A stretch of DNA of 64,000 nt from Pseudomarimonas sp964350895 (GTDB taxonomy: Bacteria; Pseudomonadota; Gammaproteobacteria; Xanthomonadales; Xanthomonadaceae): contig CAYGMG010000003.1 in NCBI GenBank assembly GCA_964350895.1, positions 4,472-68,471 of the forward strand, given 5' to 3'. How positions within the stretch are numbered: the stretch's first letter is position 1; every line of letters begins with the position of its first letter. Under the pieces are notes generated by a model that saw only the letters and a program-made list of their open reading frames with translations, was not told the origin of the DNA and searched no databases. This document shows positions 7,851 through 16,451 of the stretch, piece by piece. The translations under genes were made by a program, and so were the position numbers.

Positions 7851-9736
7851 CCGGAATCCTTGGCAACAGTACCGCCGCCCTGCTCGCCTTCCAGCGCGCG
7901 CTCAACACGGTCAGTCACAACGTCGCCAACGTCGGCACCGCCGGCTACAGCCGACAGCGCATCGAACTTTCCAATCGCGCTGGCGCGCCGAACGGCTCGG
8001 GCTTCGCCGGCGCTGGCGTCCAGGTCGACTCGATCCGCCGCCTCACCGACGACTTCGTGACCAGCCGGCTGCTGTTCTCCGGTGCCGAACTGGGCCGTTT
8101 CGGCGAACTGTCGCGACTGGCGAACCGTGTCGATGCGGCCTTCACCGACCCCGGCACCAGTCTCACCCAACCCTGGTCCCGCCTGTTCGACACTGCCCAG
8201 GCGGTGGCCACGGATCCCAGCTCGATCTCGGCGCGCGAGGCCTACCTTGCCAGTGCGCAGACCCTGACCACGCGGTTCCGCTATCTCGACGGACAACTCG
8301 ACTCGCTCGAGCGCGAGACCAGCGCACGCATGACCGCCACCGCCGAGGAGGTCTCGCGACTGGGCGCAGAGGTTGCCCGACTGAACCAGGAGATCACCCG
8401 CCAGCGCGCGGCAGCCGGCGGCCAGCCGCCCAATGACCTGCTCGACCAGCGCGACTTGCTGGTGCAGCGCCTCGGCGAAAAGATCGGCGTCACCACGGCC
8501 CTGCAGGAAGACGGCGCCCTGAACGTCTACACCCAGGGCGGGCAGGCGCTGGTGGTCGGCAACCGCTCGCTGCAGATCGCCACGCAGCAGGACCCCTTCC
8601 AGCCACAGCGCGTCAATGTGGTGATCGAATACGCGGGAGGCTTCATTCGCCTGCCGGACAGCGCCCTGGGTGGTGAGCTGTCCGGCCTTGCCGACTTCCG
8701 CCGCGAAGTGCTGGATCCGACCAACCGGTCGCTGGGCCTGATGGCCAGCAGCCTTGCCTTTCTGCACAACCAGCAGAACGCCCAGGGCGTCGACCTCAAC
8801 GGCAATCCTGGCGGGCCGATCTTCAGCCAGCCGCCGATCACCGCTCTGGCGGCGCTGGGCAATACCGGCGGCGGCAGCTTCACCGCCAGCATCGTCGATA
8901 TCGGTGCCGTCACCACCCAGGACATCGAGCTGCGCTTCGACGGCGTGGCGTTCACCGCACGCGATCCAGCCAGCGGCGCAGCCTTCCCGATCAGCGGGAC
9001 CGGCACGCCGGGCGATCCGTTGCTGGTCAACGGGGTCGCAATGGTGCTCGCCGGCGCGCCCAATGCCGGGGACAACTTCCTCATCCAGCCCACGGCAGGC
9101 GCCGCGGGCCGGCTGACCCGGGTGCTTGACGATCCGCGTGGCATTGCGGCCGCAGCGCCAGTGCGCAGCGCGGCGGGCGTCGGCAATCTGGGCGATGCGG
9201 TACCCACCCTTGGGGTGATCGACCGCAACGACCCTGCCCTGTCCAACGCCGTCGACATCGTGTTCATCGATGCCAACAACTACACCCTCAACGGTGGCCC
9301 GCCGCTCGCCTGGAACCCGGGCGATGTGATCAGCGCCAATGGCTGGGAGCTGCGCCTCGACCCGCCGCCGGCCGCTGGCGATACCTTCAGCGTGCGCGCC
9401 ACGGGCGCCAACTCCAGTGACAACAGCAATGCCCGCCAACTCGCCCAGCTGGACGACGCGCTCAGCCTGCGCGGCGGCATCGGCGCGCTCAACGGCGAGC
9501 TTCGCGCCCTGGTCACCGGGGTCGGATCGGCCGCTCAGAACGCCGAGTTCTCCTTGCTCGCCCAACAGGCCATCGACCAGCAGCTGACCCAGGACCGCGA
9601 GTCGATCTCGGGCGTGAACCTCGATGAGGAGGCCTCCAACATGCTGCGCTTCCAGCAGGCCTACCAGGCGGCGGCCCAGCTGATCAGCACCGCCGACAAC
9701 ATCTTCCAGTCGCTGATCGCGGCGGTGCGTCGATGA
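7847..9736 (+). CDS. flgK: Hook-filament junction protein FlgK (HAP1)
   Basis: FlgK is the first of two junction proteins joining hook and filament. The 629-residue protein has the N-terminal LNTVSHNVANVGTAGYSRQR motif at about residues 20-40. The coiled-coil region has NQEITRQRAAAGGQPPNDLL. The C terminus, EEASNMLRFQQAYQAAAQLI, is the typical FlgK helix. A long variable middle (about 330-560) forms the outer domains. It overlaps both flgJ and flgL by four bases. Confidence 0.97.
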   Translation: MTGILGNSTAALLAFQRALNTVSHNVANVGTAGYSRQRIELSNRAGAPNGSGFAGAGVQVDSIRRLTDDFVTSRLLFSGAELGRFGELSRLANRVDAAFTDPGTSLTQPWSRLFDTAQAVATDPSSISAREAYLASAQTLTTRFRYLDGQLDSLERETSARMTATAEEVSRLGAEVARLNQEITRQRAAAGGQPPNDLLDQRDLLVQRLGEKIGVTTALQEDGALNVYTQGGQALVVGNRSLQIATQQDPFQPQRVNVVIEYAGGFIRLPDSALGGELSGLADFRREVLDPTNRSLGLMASSLAFLHNQQNAQGVDLNGNPGGPIFSQPPITALAALGNTGGGSFTASIVDIGAVTTQDIELRFDGVAFTARDPASGAAFPISGTGTPGDPLLVNGVAMVLAGAPNAGDNFLIQPTAGAAGRLTRVLDDPRGIAAAAPVRSAAGVGNLGDAVPTLGVIDRNDPALSNAVDIVFIDANNYTLNGGPPLAWNPGDVISANGWELRLDPPPAAGDTFSVRATGANSSDNSNARQLAQLDDALSLRGGIGALNGELRALVTGVGSAAQNAEFSLLAQQAIDQQLTQDRESISGVNLDEEASNMLRFQQAYQAAAQLISTADNIFQSLIAAVRR

Positions 9737-10959
9737 CCAGCCGGATCTCCAGCGCCTCGATCTTCGAGCAGTCGGTTTTCCAGCTGCTGCGCCAGCAATC
9801 GCAGATTGCACGCACCCAGCTGGAAGTCTCTTCCGGGCGGCGCATCATCACCGCCAAGGACGACCCGCTCAACGCCGGCATTTCCGAGGCCATCGATCGA
9901 TCGCTGGCGGAACTGTCGCGCTGGCGCGACAACGGCACCCAGCTGCAGAACCGGTTGCAGCTGGAGGAGGAGACCCTGCGCCAGGCCGGCCTCAATCTTC
10001 AGCGCGTGCAGGAGCTCGCGGTACAGGCGAACTCCGCCGTGCAAACGCCGGAAACCCTGCGCGGCATGCTGCGCGAGCTGGAGCTGATCCGCGATGGCCT
10101 GGTCCAGCTGGCCAACAGCACCGATGCCAGCGGCCGCTACCTGTTCGGCGGAACCAATGACAGCACCCCGCCATTTCTGGCCAACGCCAGCGGTGGTTTC
10201 GACTACTTCGGCGACCAGCGCCAGCGGCGCATCGAGATCGGTCCGGAGCTGACCGTCGCGGACACCGACCCGGGCAGCGAGGTCTTCCAGCGGATCCGCA
10301 CCGGCAATGGTGAGATCGCAGTCCGCGTCGCCGGAACCAATGCCGGCACCGCGGTGCTCAAGCAGGCCGGCTTCAGCGACCAGGCGGCCTGGACCAACCA
10401 GCCCTACACCATCGGTTTCGCCGACGTGCCGGTTCCACCAGGCACCATCCAGTGGACGGTGACCGAGGACAACCCACCGAACGCCGTGGTCGCCACCGGC
10501 ACCTATGCGCCAGGCCAGCCAATCGCCTTCAACGGCGTGCAGATCGTGCTCGACGGCGTGCCGGCCAATGGCGACAGCCTGAGCGTGCGGCCGGCGCCCA
10601 ACCAGGATGTGTTCCAGACCGTGCAGTCGCTGATCGATGCGATCAACCTGCCCAACGACACGCCGGCGGCCAAGGCTGCCAAACAGAACGCCTTCTTCGC
10701 GGTGTCCGAGGACCTCTCCCAGGCCGGGCAGTCGCTGATTGATCGCCGGGCTTCGATCGGTGCGCGTCTGAACGTGGTCGAACGCAGTGAAGACCAGCGC
10801 GACGCAGAGAACGAGATCCTGCGCAGCACGCTCAGCGACATCCGCGACACCGACTACGCCGAAGCCATCAGCCGGCTGAGCTTCCAGCTGCAGTCTCTGG
10901 AGGCCGCGCAGCAGAGCTTCGTGCGGATCCAGAACCTCTCCCTGTTCAACCTGCTATGA
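9733..10959 (+). CDS. flgL: Hook-filament junction protein FlgL (HAP3)
   Basis: FlgL is the second junction protein and is related to flagellin. The 408-residue protein has the flagellin-like N terminus with QLEVSSGRRIITAKDDPLNA and a C terminus ISRLSFQLQSLEAAQQSFVR, ending NLSLFNLL. Its middle domain (about 130-330) is larger than in minimal FlgL. It starts in the flgK stop and ends the flgF operon. The next 203 bases before flagellin 1 show no clear promoter match. Confidence 0.95.
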   Translation: MTSRISSASIFEQSVFQLLRQQSQIARTQLEVSSGRRIITAKDDPLNAGISEAIDRSLAELSRWRDNGTQLQNRLQLEEETLRQAGLNLQRVQELAVQANSAVQTPETLRGMLRELELIRDGLVQLANSTDASGRYLFGGTNDSTPPFLANASGGFDYFGDQRQRRIEIGPELTVADTDPGSEVFQRIRTGNGEIAVRVAGTNAGTAVLKQAGFSDQAAWTNQPYTIGFADVPVPPGTIQWTVTEDNPPNAVVATGTYAPGQPIAFNGVQIVLDGVPANGDSLSVRPAPNQDVFQTVQSLIDAINLPNDTPAAKAAKQNAFFAVSEDLSQAGQSLIDRRASIGARLNVVERSEDQRDAENEILRSTLSDIRDTDYAEAISRLSFQLQSLEAAQQSFVRIQNLSLFNLL

Positions 10960-11162
10960 ACGCCGCCCTCTGCAAGCGCAGCCACCGGCACCCGCCGCCA
11001 CGCGGCTCACCGTGGCCTTATCCGGCGCGGATACCTCGCCATGCTCAAGGGCCGCCTGCCGGCCGCCGCTGAACCACCCACCGCAGCTTGTTTCGCCGAC
11101 TGGCCACAGATGGCCGGAACGGCCCCGTCTTGCCCGCAGCATTCCTCATCAGGAGTCCCGCC

Positions 11163-12584
11163 ATGCCCCAGGTCATCAACACCAATATCCCGTCGCTCAA
11201 CGCGCAACGGAACCTCAACACGACCGGCTCGTCGCTGGCCACCACCCTGCAACGGCTGTCCTCGGGCCTGCGCATCAACAGCGCCAAGGACGACGCTGCC
11301 GGCCTTGCGATCTCGGAGCGCTTCACCACCCAGATCCGCGGCCTGACGGTCGCTGCGCGCAACGCCAACGACGCCATCTCGCTGACCCAGACCGCCGAGG
11401 GCGCGCTGGCCTCGTCCACCAACATCCTGCAGCGCATCCGCGAACTCGCCCTGCAGTCGGCCAACTCGACCAACAGCAGCAGCGACCGTCAGGCGCTGCA
11501 GGAAGAGGTGTCCCAGCTGCAGCAGGAGTTCGACCGGATTGCGGTCAATACCGAGTTCAACGGCCAGCGAGTGCTGGATGGTTCATTCTCCAACGCCTCG
11601 TTCCAGGTCGGCGCCAACGCCAACCAGACCATCACCTTCGCCATCGGCAGCGCCCGCTCAGGTTCCGTCGGTGGACTGGCCCAGGAAGCCGGCGTCGAGG
11701 TCGCGGCGGCCGCCGCGCCCGATATCACCGTGTCCGTGGGTGGTGCGCCGGCGGTGGCCATTCCGACCAGTGCCAACTTCGTCGGCAATGCCAATCAGGA
11801 CGCGACCTCGGCCTATGCCAAGGCCGCGGCGATCAACGATGCCGGCATAGCCGGGCTGTCGGTGACCGCCTCGACCTCCGGCACCCAGACCCTGGGGCCG
11901 ATCGGCGGCACCGCCGGCGACACCTATGACCTGACCATTAACGGCGTGGCGATCTTCACCGGCATCGACGTGGCGGCCGGCCTGAGCAGCACGGCGCTGC
12001 GCGATGCGATCAATTCGGTGACCAGCCAGACCGGTGTGATTGCCTCGACCAGCGGCGGCGATCTGACCCTGGCCGCCGCCGACGGCAGCAACATCACCGT
12101 CACCGAGGGCGGCACCGGCTTCACCGCCGGCACCGATGGCCTCACTGTCACTGGCGGTGCGTTCGACGGCACCCTGCGCGGCACCTTGTCGATCACCGCG
12201 CTGAACACCATCACCCTGGGCGGTACGGTGGCCAATATCGGCCTGTCGGCGGCCATTGCCCGTGACACCGTCGGCATCGATGCGATCGACATCAGCACTG
12301 CAGCCGGCGCGCAGGCGGCGATACCGCGACTCGACTCCGCCCTGCAGTCGATCAGCAGCATCCGCGCCGGCCTTGGCGCAATCCAGAACCGTTTCGAGAG
12401 CACCATCTCGAATCTGCAGACCACCAACGAGAACCTGTCAGCCTCGCGTTCGCGCATCCTCGATGCCGACTTTGCTGCCGAAACCGCCAACCTGACCCGC
12501 ACCCAGATCCTGCAGCAGGCCGGCACCTCGATCCTGGCCCAGGCCAACCAGCTGCCGCAGAACGTGCTGCAGCTGCTGCAGTAA
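11163..12584 (+). CDS. fliC: Flagellin 1
   Basis: This is a filament subunit of 473 residues. The N-terminal D0/D1 region has INTNIPSLNAQRNLNTTGSS and RLSSGLRINSAKDDAAGLAI. The C-terminal half ends AQANQLPQNVLQLLQ. The central part (about 180-370) carries flagellin_IN-like segments rich in Gly, Thr and Ala. The ATG at 11163 is chosen because AGGAG lies at 11151-11155 and the family N terminus starts here. The product is very similar to flagellins 2 and 4 but clearly not identical. I found no convincing sigma-28 or sigma-54 promoter in the 203 bases upstream. A strong terminator follows. Confidence 0.96.
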   Translation: MPQVINTNIPSLNAQRNLNTTGSSLATTLQRLSSGLRINSAKDDAAGLAISERFTTQIRGLTVAARNANDAISLTQTAEGALASSTNILQRIRELALQSANSTNSSSDRQALQEEVSQLQQEFDRIAVNTEFNGQRVLDGSFSNASFQVGANANQTITFAIGSARSGSVGGLAQEAGVEVAAAAAPDITVSVGGAPAVAIPTSANFVGNANQDATSAYAKAAAINDAGIAGLSVTASTSGTQTLGPIGGTAGDTYDLTINGVAIFTGIDVAAGLSSTALRDAINSVTSQTGVIASTSGGDLTLAAADGSNITVTEGGTGFTAGTDGLTVTGGAFDGTLRGTLSITALNTITLGGTVANIGLSAAIARDTVGIDAIDISTAAGAQAAIPRLDSALQSISSIRAGLGAIQNRFESTISNLQTTNENLSASRSRILDADFAAETANLTRTQILQQAGTSILAQANQLPQNVLQLLQ

Positions 12585-12612
12585 GCCCGCCTCGCCTGCG
12601 CTCAACCTCCGG

Positions 12613-12646
12613 CCCGGCCCCAGCTCGTGCGGGGCCGGGTTTTTTT
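12613..12646 (+). terminator. Intrinsic terminator after flagellin 1
   Basis: A perfect nine-pair GC stem (CCCGGCCCC at 12613-12621 with GGGGCCGGG at 12631-12639) has a nine-base loop and is followed by seven T residues. It begins 28 bases after the flagellin 1 stop and should isolate this gene from flagellin 2. Confidence 0.93.
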
Positions 12647-12707
12647 GTGCCCGCGGCGACGGGGCGCGGTCGGGGTCCGCGCACGACGACTCAAGGGCGT
12701 ATCCCGA

Positions 12708-12731
12708 GGGTTTATCCCGAGGGAAAAACCC
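12708..12731 (+). promoter_or_regulatory. Conserved hairpin element upstream of flagellin 2
   Basis: GGGTTT-A-TCCC pairs with GGGA-A-AAACCC across a two-base loop: ten pairs with one A-A mismatch. The same element, one base longer in the loop, lies at the equivalent place before flagellin 4 (16345-16369), while the flanking bases have diverged. No T-run follows, so a terminator role is unlikely. Its function is unknown. Confidence 0.45.
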
Positions 12732-12770
12732 GCACCCGCACCCTCCCCCTCCCAGGCTTGCGCCGCAACA

Positions 12771-12786
12771 CGTGATCGGGGTCACG
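12771..12786 (+). promoter_or_regulatory. CRP/Clp-like palindrome upstream of flagellin 2
   Basis: CGTGATCGGGGTCACG fits the GTGA-N6-TCAC core bound by CRP-family regulators such as Clp of Xanthomonas. It ends 27 bases before the sigma-28 -35 element. The same palindrome occurs at the same distance before flagellin 4, with a different six-base centre. The regulator is inferred, not shown. Confidence 0.5.
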
Positions 12787-12813
12787 GATATGCAAACGAT
12801 CAGGATCTTCCGC

Positions 12814-12840
12814 TAAAGATTTCCCGACCTGCGCCGATAA
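12814..12840 (+). promoter_or_regulatory. Sigma-28 (FliA) promoter of flagellin 2
   Basis: TAAAGATT, an 11-base spacer, then GCCGATAA at 12833-12840. This is close to the TAAAGTTT-N11-GCCGATAA consensus, with only the -35 end differing. The flagellin 2 ATG lies 90 bases downstream. FliA is encoded at 39243 in this window. Confidence 0.93.
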
Positions 12841-12845
12841 ACCTC

Positions 12846-14355
12846 CTGACAGCGCAGCGGGACGCCATCGCCCCGGCTCTGTAACAGATCCACGCGCCAC
12901 CGGCGTTCCCACTTTTCGAGGAGATCCACCATGCCGCAGGTCATCAACACCAACGTTGCTTCGCTCAACGCCCAGCGCAACCTGAACCAGTCCGGCTCGT
13001 CGCTGGCCACCACCCTGCAGCGTCTGTCCTCCGGTCTGCGCATCAACAGCGCCAAGGACGATGCCGCCGGCCTTGCGATCTCCGACCGCTTCACCTCGCA
13101 GATCCGCGGCCTCAATGTCGCCGCCCGCAACGCCAATGACGCCATCTCGCTGACCCAGACCGCCGAGGGCGCACTGGCCTCCTCGACCAATATCCTGCAG
13201 CGCGTTCGCGAGCTGGCCCTGCAGTCGGCCAACTCGACCAACAGCAGCAGCGACCGCCAGGCCCTGCAGCAGGAAGTGACCCAGCTCCAGGCCGAGTTCG
13301 ACCGCATCGCCCTGAACACCGAGTTCAACGGCCAGCGCATCCTCGATGGCTCGTTCTCGAATGCCTCGTTCCAGGTCGGCGCCAATGCCAACCAGACCAT
13401 CAGCTTCTCGATCACCAGCGCCAAGGGCTCCTCGGTCGGCGGCATCGCCGCGGCGACTGGCACCGAAGTGACGGCGGCTGCGTCCACCGACATCACCATC
13501 GCGGTCGGCGGCGGCGCTGCCACCTCGATCGCCTCCAGCGCGGGCTTTGCCGGCGCCGCCAACGGCCAGGACGCCACCTCGGCCTTCGCCAAGGCAGCCG
13601 CCATCAATGACGCCGGCATCGCCGGGCTGACCGTGTCGGCCTCGACCAGCGGCACCCAGACCGTCGGCGCGATCGGCGGCACCGCGGCCGATACCTACAA
13701 CCTGACGATCAACGGCACGGCAATCTTCACCGGCCTTGATGTGGCCACCGCGCTGTCCAACAGCGACCTGCGCGATGCGATCAACAACGTCTCCAACCAG
13801 ACCGGCGTGATCGCCTCGCTGAACGGCGGCGACCTGACCCTGGCCGCAGCCGACGGCCGCAACATCACCGTCACCGAGTCCGGCACCGGCTTCACCGCGG
13901 GTACCGATGGCATCAGCGTCACCGGCGGCGACTTCGACGGCGTCCTGCGCGGCTCGCTCTCGGTCTCGGCCCTGAACACCGTCGCCATCGGCGGCACCGT
14001 GGCCACCCTTGGCCTGAACGCCGCCATCGCCCGCGACTCGGTCGGCATCGACTCGATCGACATCGGCACCGCCGAGGGCGCCCAGTCGGCCATCCTTCGC
14101 CTTGACTCGGCACTGCAGTCGATCAGCAGCATCCGCGCCGGTCTGGGTGCCATCCAGAACCGCTTCGAGAGCACCATCAACAACTTGCAGACCACCGGCG
14201 AGAACCTCTCCGCGTCGCGCTCGCGCATCCTCGATGCCGACTTCGCCGCCGAAACCGCCGAGCTGACCCGCACCCAGATCCTGCAGCAGGCCGGCACCGC
14301 CATCCTCGCCCAGGCCAACCAGATCCCGCAGAACGTGCTGAGCCTGCTGCGTTAA
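12846..14355 (+). repeat. Direct repeat copy A (flagellin 2 leader and gene)
   Basis: By line-by-line reading at an offset of 3638, bases 12846-14355 match 16484-17993 with no difference that I could find. The identity starts just after the sigma-28 -10 element and stops exactly at the flagellin stop codon. Sequence on either side differs. Confidence 0.9.
12931..14355 (+). CDS. fliC: Flagellin 2 (identical to flagellin 4)
   Basis: This is a filament subunit of 474 residues, identical in protein sequence to the gene at 16569. It has the conserved D0/D1 ends (INTNVASLNAQRNLNQSGSS; C-terminal AQANQIPQNVLSLLR) and a Gly/Thr/Ala-rich centre with a flagellin_IN-like stretch. The start has GAGGAG upstream and the conserved MPQVINTN opening. 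It has its own sigma-28 promoter, so it should be a late gene. A perfect 11-bp hairpin at 14407-14432 follows the stop. Confidence 0.97.
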   Translation: MPQVINTNVASLNAQRNLNQSGSSLATTLQRLSSGLRINSAKDDAAGLAISDRFTSQIRGLNVAARNANDAISLTQTAEGALASSTNILQRVRELALQSANSTNSSSDRQALQQEVTQLQAEFDRIALNTEFNGQRILDGSFSNASFQVGANANQTISFSITSAKGSSVGGIAAATGTEVTAAASTDITIAVGGGAATSIASSAGFAGAANGQDATSAFAKAAAINDAGIAGLTVSASTSGTQTVGAIGGTAADTYNLTINGTAIFTGLDVATALSNSDLRDAINNVSNQTGVIASLNGGDLTLAAADGRNITVTESGTGFTAGTDGISVTGGDFDGVLRGSLSVSALNTVAIGGTVATLGLNAAIARDSVGIDSIDIGTAEGAQSAILRLDSALQSISSIRAGLGAIQNRFESTINNLQTTGENLSASRSRILDADFAAETAELTRTQILQQAGTAILAQANQIPQNVLSLLR

Positions 14356-14406
14356 CCGGAACGCCGATCCGCGGGAAGCGCTCCGCACGCGTTCCGCGCA
14401 CCCTCG

Positions 14407-14432
14407 CAGCGACCTTGTCCGCAAGGTCGCTG
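14407..14432 (+). terminator. Hairpin after flagellin 2
   Basis: CAGCGACCTTG pairs perfectly with CAAGGTCGCTG over a four-base loop. There is no T-run (CCTTTC follows nearby), so it could end transcription weakly, stabilise the mRNA 3' end, or sit in the leader of flagellin 3, whose TTG lies 50 bases on. Confidence 0.5.
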
Positions 14433-14481
14433 TGAGGCCTTTCAGGTCCGCCTGGCGTCATTGGCGAAAGGAAGCGCCCTC

Positions 14482-16233
14482 TTGGCCTCGATCAACACGA
14501 ACGTCCCGGCGCTTTCCGTCCAGCGCAACCTTAGCGGCAGCAACTCCTCCATCTCGGTCTCCCTGCAGCGGCTCTCGTCCGGCCTGCGGATCAACAGTGC
14601 GCGGGATGACGCGGCTGGCCTTGCGATCTCCGAGCGCTTCACCACCCAGGTGCGAGGGCTGTCGGTAGCCGTGCGCAACGCCAACGACGGCATCTCCCTG
14701 CTGCAGACCGCTGAAGGCGCCATCGCCCAGGTGGGCAACAACCTGCAGCGCATCCGCGAACTCGCCGTCCAGTCGGCCAATGGCACCAATTCAGCCTCCG
14801 ACCGGCAGGCCCTGAATGCCGAGGCCAGCCAGCTCCTGAGCGAGATCCAGCGCGTCTCGCAGACCACCGAGTTCAACGGTCGCAAGGTGCTCGATGGCTC
14901 CTTTGCCTCGCAGCAATTTCAGATCGGCGCCAACCAGCGCCAGACCTTGTCGCTGTCGATCGGCGATCTGGGAATCGATGCCCTCGGCGCATCGATTCTC
15001 GACCCCGGCGCTGGGGTGATCACCGGCGGCTCCGCGAGCATCGCCTCGCTCACCGGCGGTCTGCGCATTAACGGGTTCGAGGTCAGCACGGCCAGCGCCC
15101 AGTCGGTCAACGACGTCCTCGAGGCGATCAATGCCCTCTCTGGGATCACCGGCGTCAGCGCTTCCCGCACCGCCGAAACGGTGGCGACGGCGCGCTACTC
15201 CAGCGATCCCTTCGGTCCGCCCGGCAGCGTTACGCTGAACGGTCAGGTGGTGTCGCTTGCGGCGGGCATCAGCATCAGCGAGGCCGCCGAAGCCTTCAAT
15301 CAGGTGGCCTCGGCTACGGGCGTCAGAGCCAGCGTCGACGGCTTCTCGCTGCGCTTCGTGGCGGCCGACGGAAGGGATATCTCGTTCACCAATGCCGACC
15401 CCTTCATGCCGGTGCTGTCCAATTTCAACGGCCTGGGTGGCTTCGGCGGCATGGGAGGAGGCCCCGATGCGATCATCTCTGCGGGGATCCGCCTGCAAGG
15501 CGCCGCGGATACACCGATCACGGTCAGCGAGCTGTCCGGATCCACGGTGAATGATCTGCAGCTGCTGGAAGGCTTCCGGCCTGTCACAACCTCCTCTCAG
15601 GAATCGGTGGTTCTGAGCGGCACCGGCGGCTCTGCGTCCTACACTGGCGTGAGGGCCGGCAACGTCGTAGTCAGCGGCACCGGAAACTCGCTGACGCTTG
15701 AGAACGTCATCGCAGATGAACTGGTTGTCTCCGGCACGAACAACACCGTCGTCCTGCTCAACAGCTCGATCGGAAGAATCGTCCTGAGCGGCGTGAACAA
15801 TGTGGTCAACGCGACCGGCACTGCGATCCGCAGCCAGTCGTCGAGTGGCGTGAACAATTCGGTCAACTCGACCTCGCCGGCCGCGCCCTCCAGCCCTCGC
15901 CCGCCGATCGCCGAGAGCTTCGCGCTCGATGCGCTCGATATCAGCACCCAGGAGGGCGCGACCCGTGCCATCCAGATCGTCGACTTCTCGCTGGCCCAGG
16001 TCAGCGGCGAGCGTGCCAAGCTGGGCGCCCTGCAGAATCGTCTGGAGTCGGCGGTCAGCGATCTGCAATCCGCCCGCGAGAACGTGGCGGCCTCGCGCTC
16101 GCGCGTGCTGGACGCGGACTACGCCACCGAGACCGCCGCGCTGACCCGATCGCAGATCCTTCAGCAGGCGGCTACCGCGATCCTCGCCCAGGCCAACCAG
16201 ATCCCACAGTCTGCCCTCGTCCTGCTGCGCTGA
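14482..16233 (+). CDS. Flagellin 3, large, with beta-solenoid-like central repeats and TTG start
   Basis: This is a divergent flagellin of about 583 residues. The D0/D1 ends are canonical (SINTNVPALSVQRNLSGSNS; RLSSGLRINSARDDAAGLAI; C-terminal AQANQIPQSALVLLR). The middle has two flagellin_IN-like parts and then, at about residues 375-465, four 19-residue repeats and part of a fifth, each with an SGT/VNN core. I choose TTG at 14482 because AAAGGAAG at 14467-14474 is seven bases upstream and the product then starts MASINTN, like the other flagellins. A TTG at 14461 would leave no ribosome site. No clear promoter is visible. It may be a minor or surface-decorated filament subunit. Confidence 0.9.
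   Translation: MASINTNVPALSVQRNLSGSNSSISVSLQRLSSGLRINSARDDAAGLAISERFTTQVRGLSVAVRNANDGISLLQTAEGAIAQVGNNLQRIRELAVQSANGTNSASDRQALNAEASQLLSEIQRVSQTTEFNGRKVLDGSFASQQFQIGANQRQTLSLSIGDLGIDALGASILDPGAGVITGGSASIASLTGGLRINGFEVSTASAQSVNDVLEAINALSGITGVSASRTAETVATARYSSDPFGPPGSVTLNGQVVSLAAGISISEAAEAFNQVASATGVRASVDGFSLRFVAADGRDISFTNADPFMPVLSNFNGLGGFGGMGGGPDAIISAGIRLQGAADTPITVSELSGSTVNDLQLLEGFRPVTTSSQESVVLSGTGGSASYTGVRAGNVVVSGTGNSLTLENVIADELVVSGTNNTVVLLNSSIGRIVLSGVNNVVNATGTAIRSQSSSGVNNSVNSTSPAAPSSPRPPIAESFALDALDISTQEGATRAIQIVDFSLAQVSGERAKLGALQNRLESAVSDLQSARENVAASRSRVLDADYATETAALTRSQILQQAATAILAQANQIPQSALVLLR
15604..15876 (+). repeat. 57-bp in-frame repeats encoding 19-residue solenoid units
   Basis: Units begin at 15604, 15661, 15718 and 15775, with a partial one at 15832. 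Each encodes a strand ending V-x-[VL]-SG, then a turn such as TGN, TNN or VNN, then a second strand. The period is exactly 19 residues. The DNA has diverged between units, so selection is on the protein. This pattern resembles short-repeat beta-solenoids such as DUF3060-type proteins. Confidence 0.8.
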
Positions 16234-16237
16234 GCCT

Positions 16238-16258
16238 GCGGCCACCTGTGATGGCCGC
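16238..16258 (+). terminator. Hairpin after flagellin 3
   Basis: GCGGCCA and TGGCCGC pair perfectly around a seven-base loop, starting five bases after the flagellin 3 stop. No T-run follows, so the terminator call is tentative. Confidence 0.4.
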
Positions 16259-16344
16259 GCGTCCTTGCCGATCCGGCCGCGCCACTCCACCGCCCTCCGG
16301 ACCGCTCGGCGCGACGTCGGAGCCGCCTTGCCGCGAAGCGGGGC

Positions 16345-16369
16345 GGGTTTATCCCGACGGGAAGAACCC
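16345..16369 (+). promoter_or_regulatory. Conserved hairpin element upstream of flagellin 4
   Basis: GGGTTTATCCC and GGGAAGAACCC pair around a GAC loop. Compared with the copy at 12708, the loop has gained a base and one T-A pair became T-G, so pairing is kept while sequence changes. It ends at the same distance (39 bases) from the palindrome that follows. Confidence 0.45.
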
Positions 16370-16408
16370 TTGGAAATCCTTCGGATGCGCAGCCTGTGGC
16401 GCCCATCA

Positions 16409-16424
16409 CGTGACGGCGGTCACG
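16409..16424 (+). promoter_or_regulatory. CRP/Clp-like palindrome upstream of flagellin 4
   Basis: CGTGACGGCGGTCACG has the GTGA-N6-TCAC core, 27 bases before the sigma-28 promoter, the same spacing as before flagellin 2. Only the half sites are conserved between the two copies, which suggests a protein-binding site. Confidence 0.5.
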
Positions 16425-16451
16425 AAACGGGAACCTGCTCCGCCCTGCCGC

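Larger units (their letters stand above)
12585..12930 (+). other. Intergenic region between flagellins 1 and 2
   Basis: These 346 bases hold, in order, the flagellin 1 terminator, a hairpin at 12708-12731, a GTGA-N6-TCAC palindrome at 12771-12786, a sigma-28 promoter at 12814-12840, and a leader of about 90 bases ending in a GGAG ribosome site before the flagellin 2 ATG. No gene is apparent. Confidence 0.7.

Noticed and set aside
11045..11080. TCAAGG with CGCCGCTGA before flagellin 1 as a sigma-28 promoter.
   Set aside because: Spacing is one base off and the -10 element is poor.
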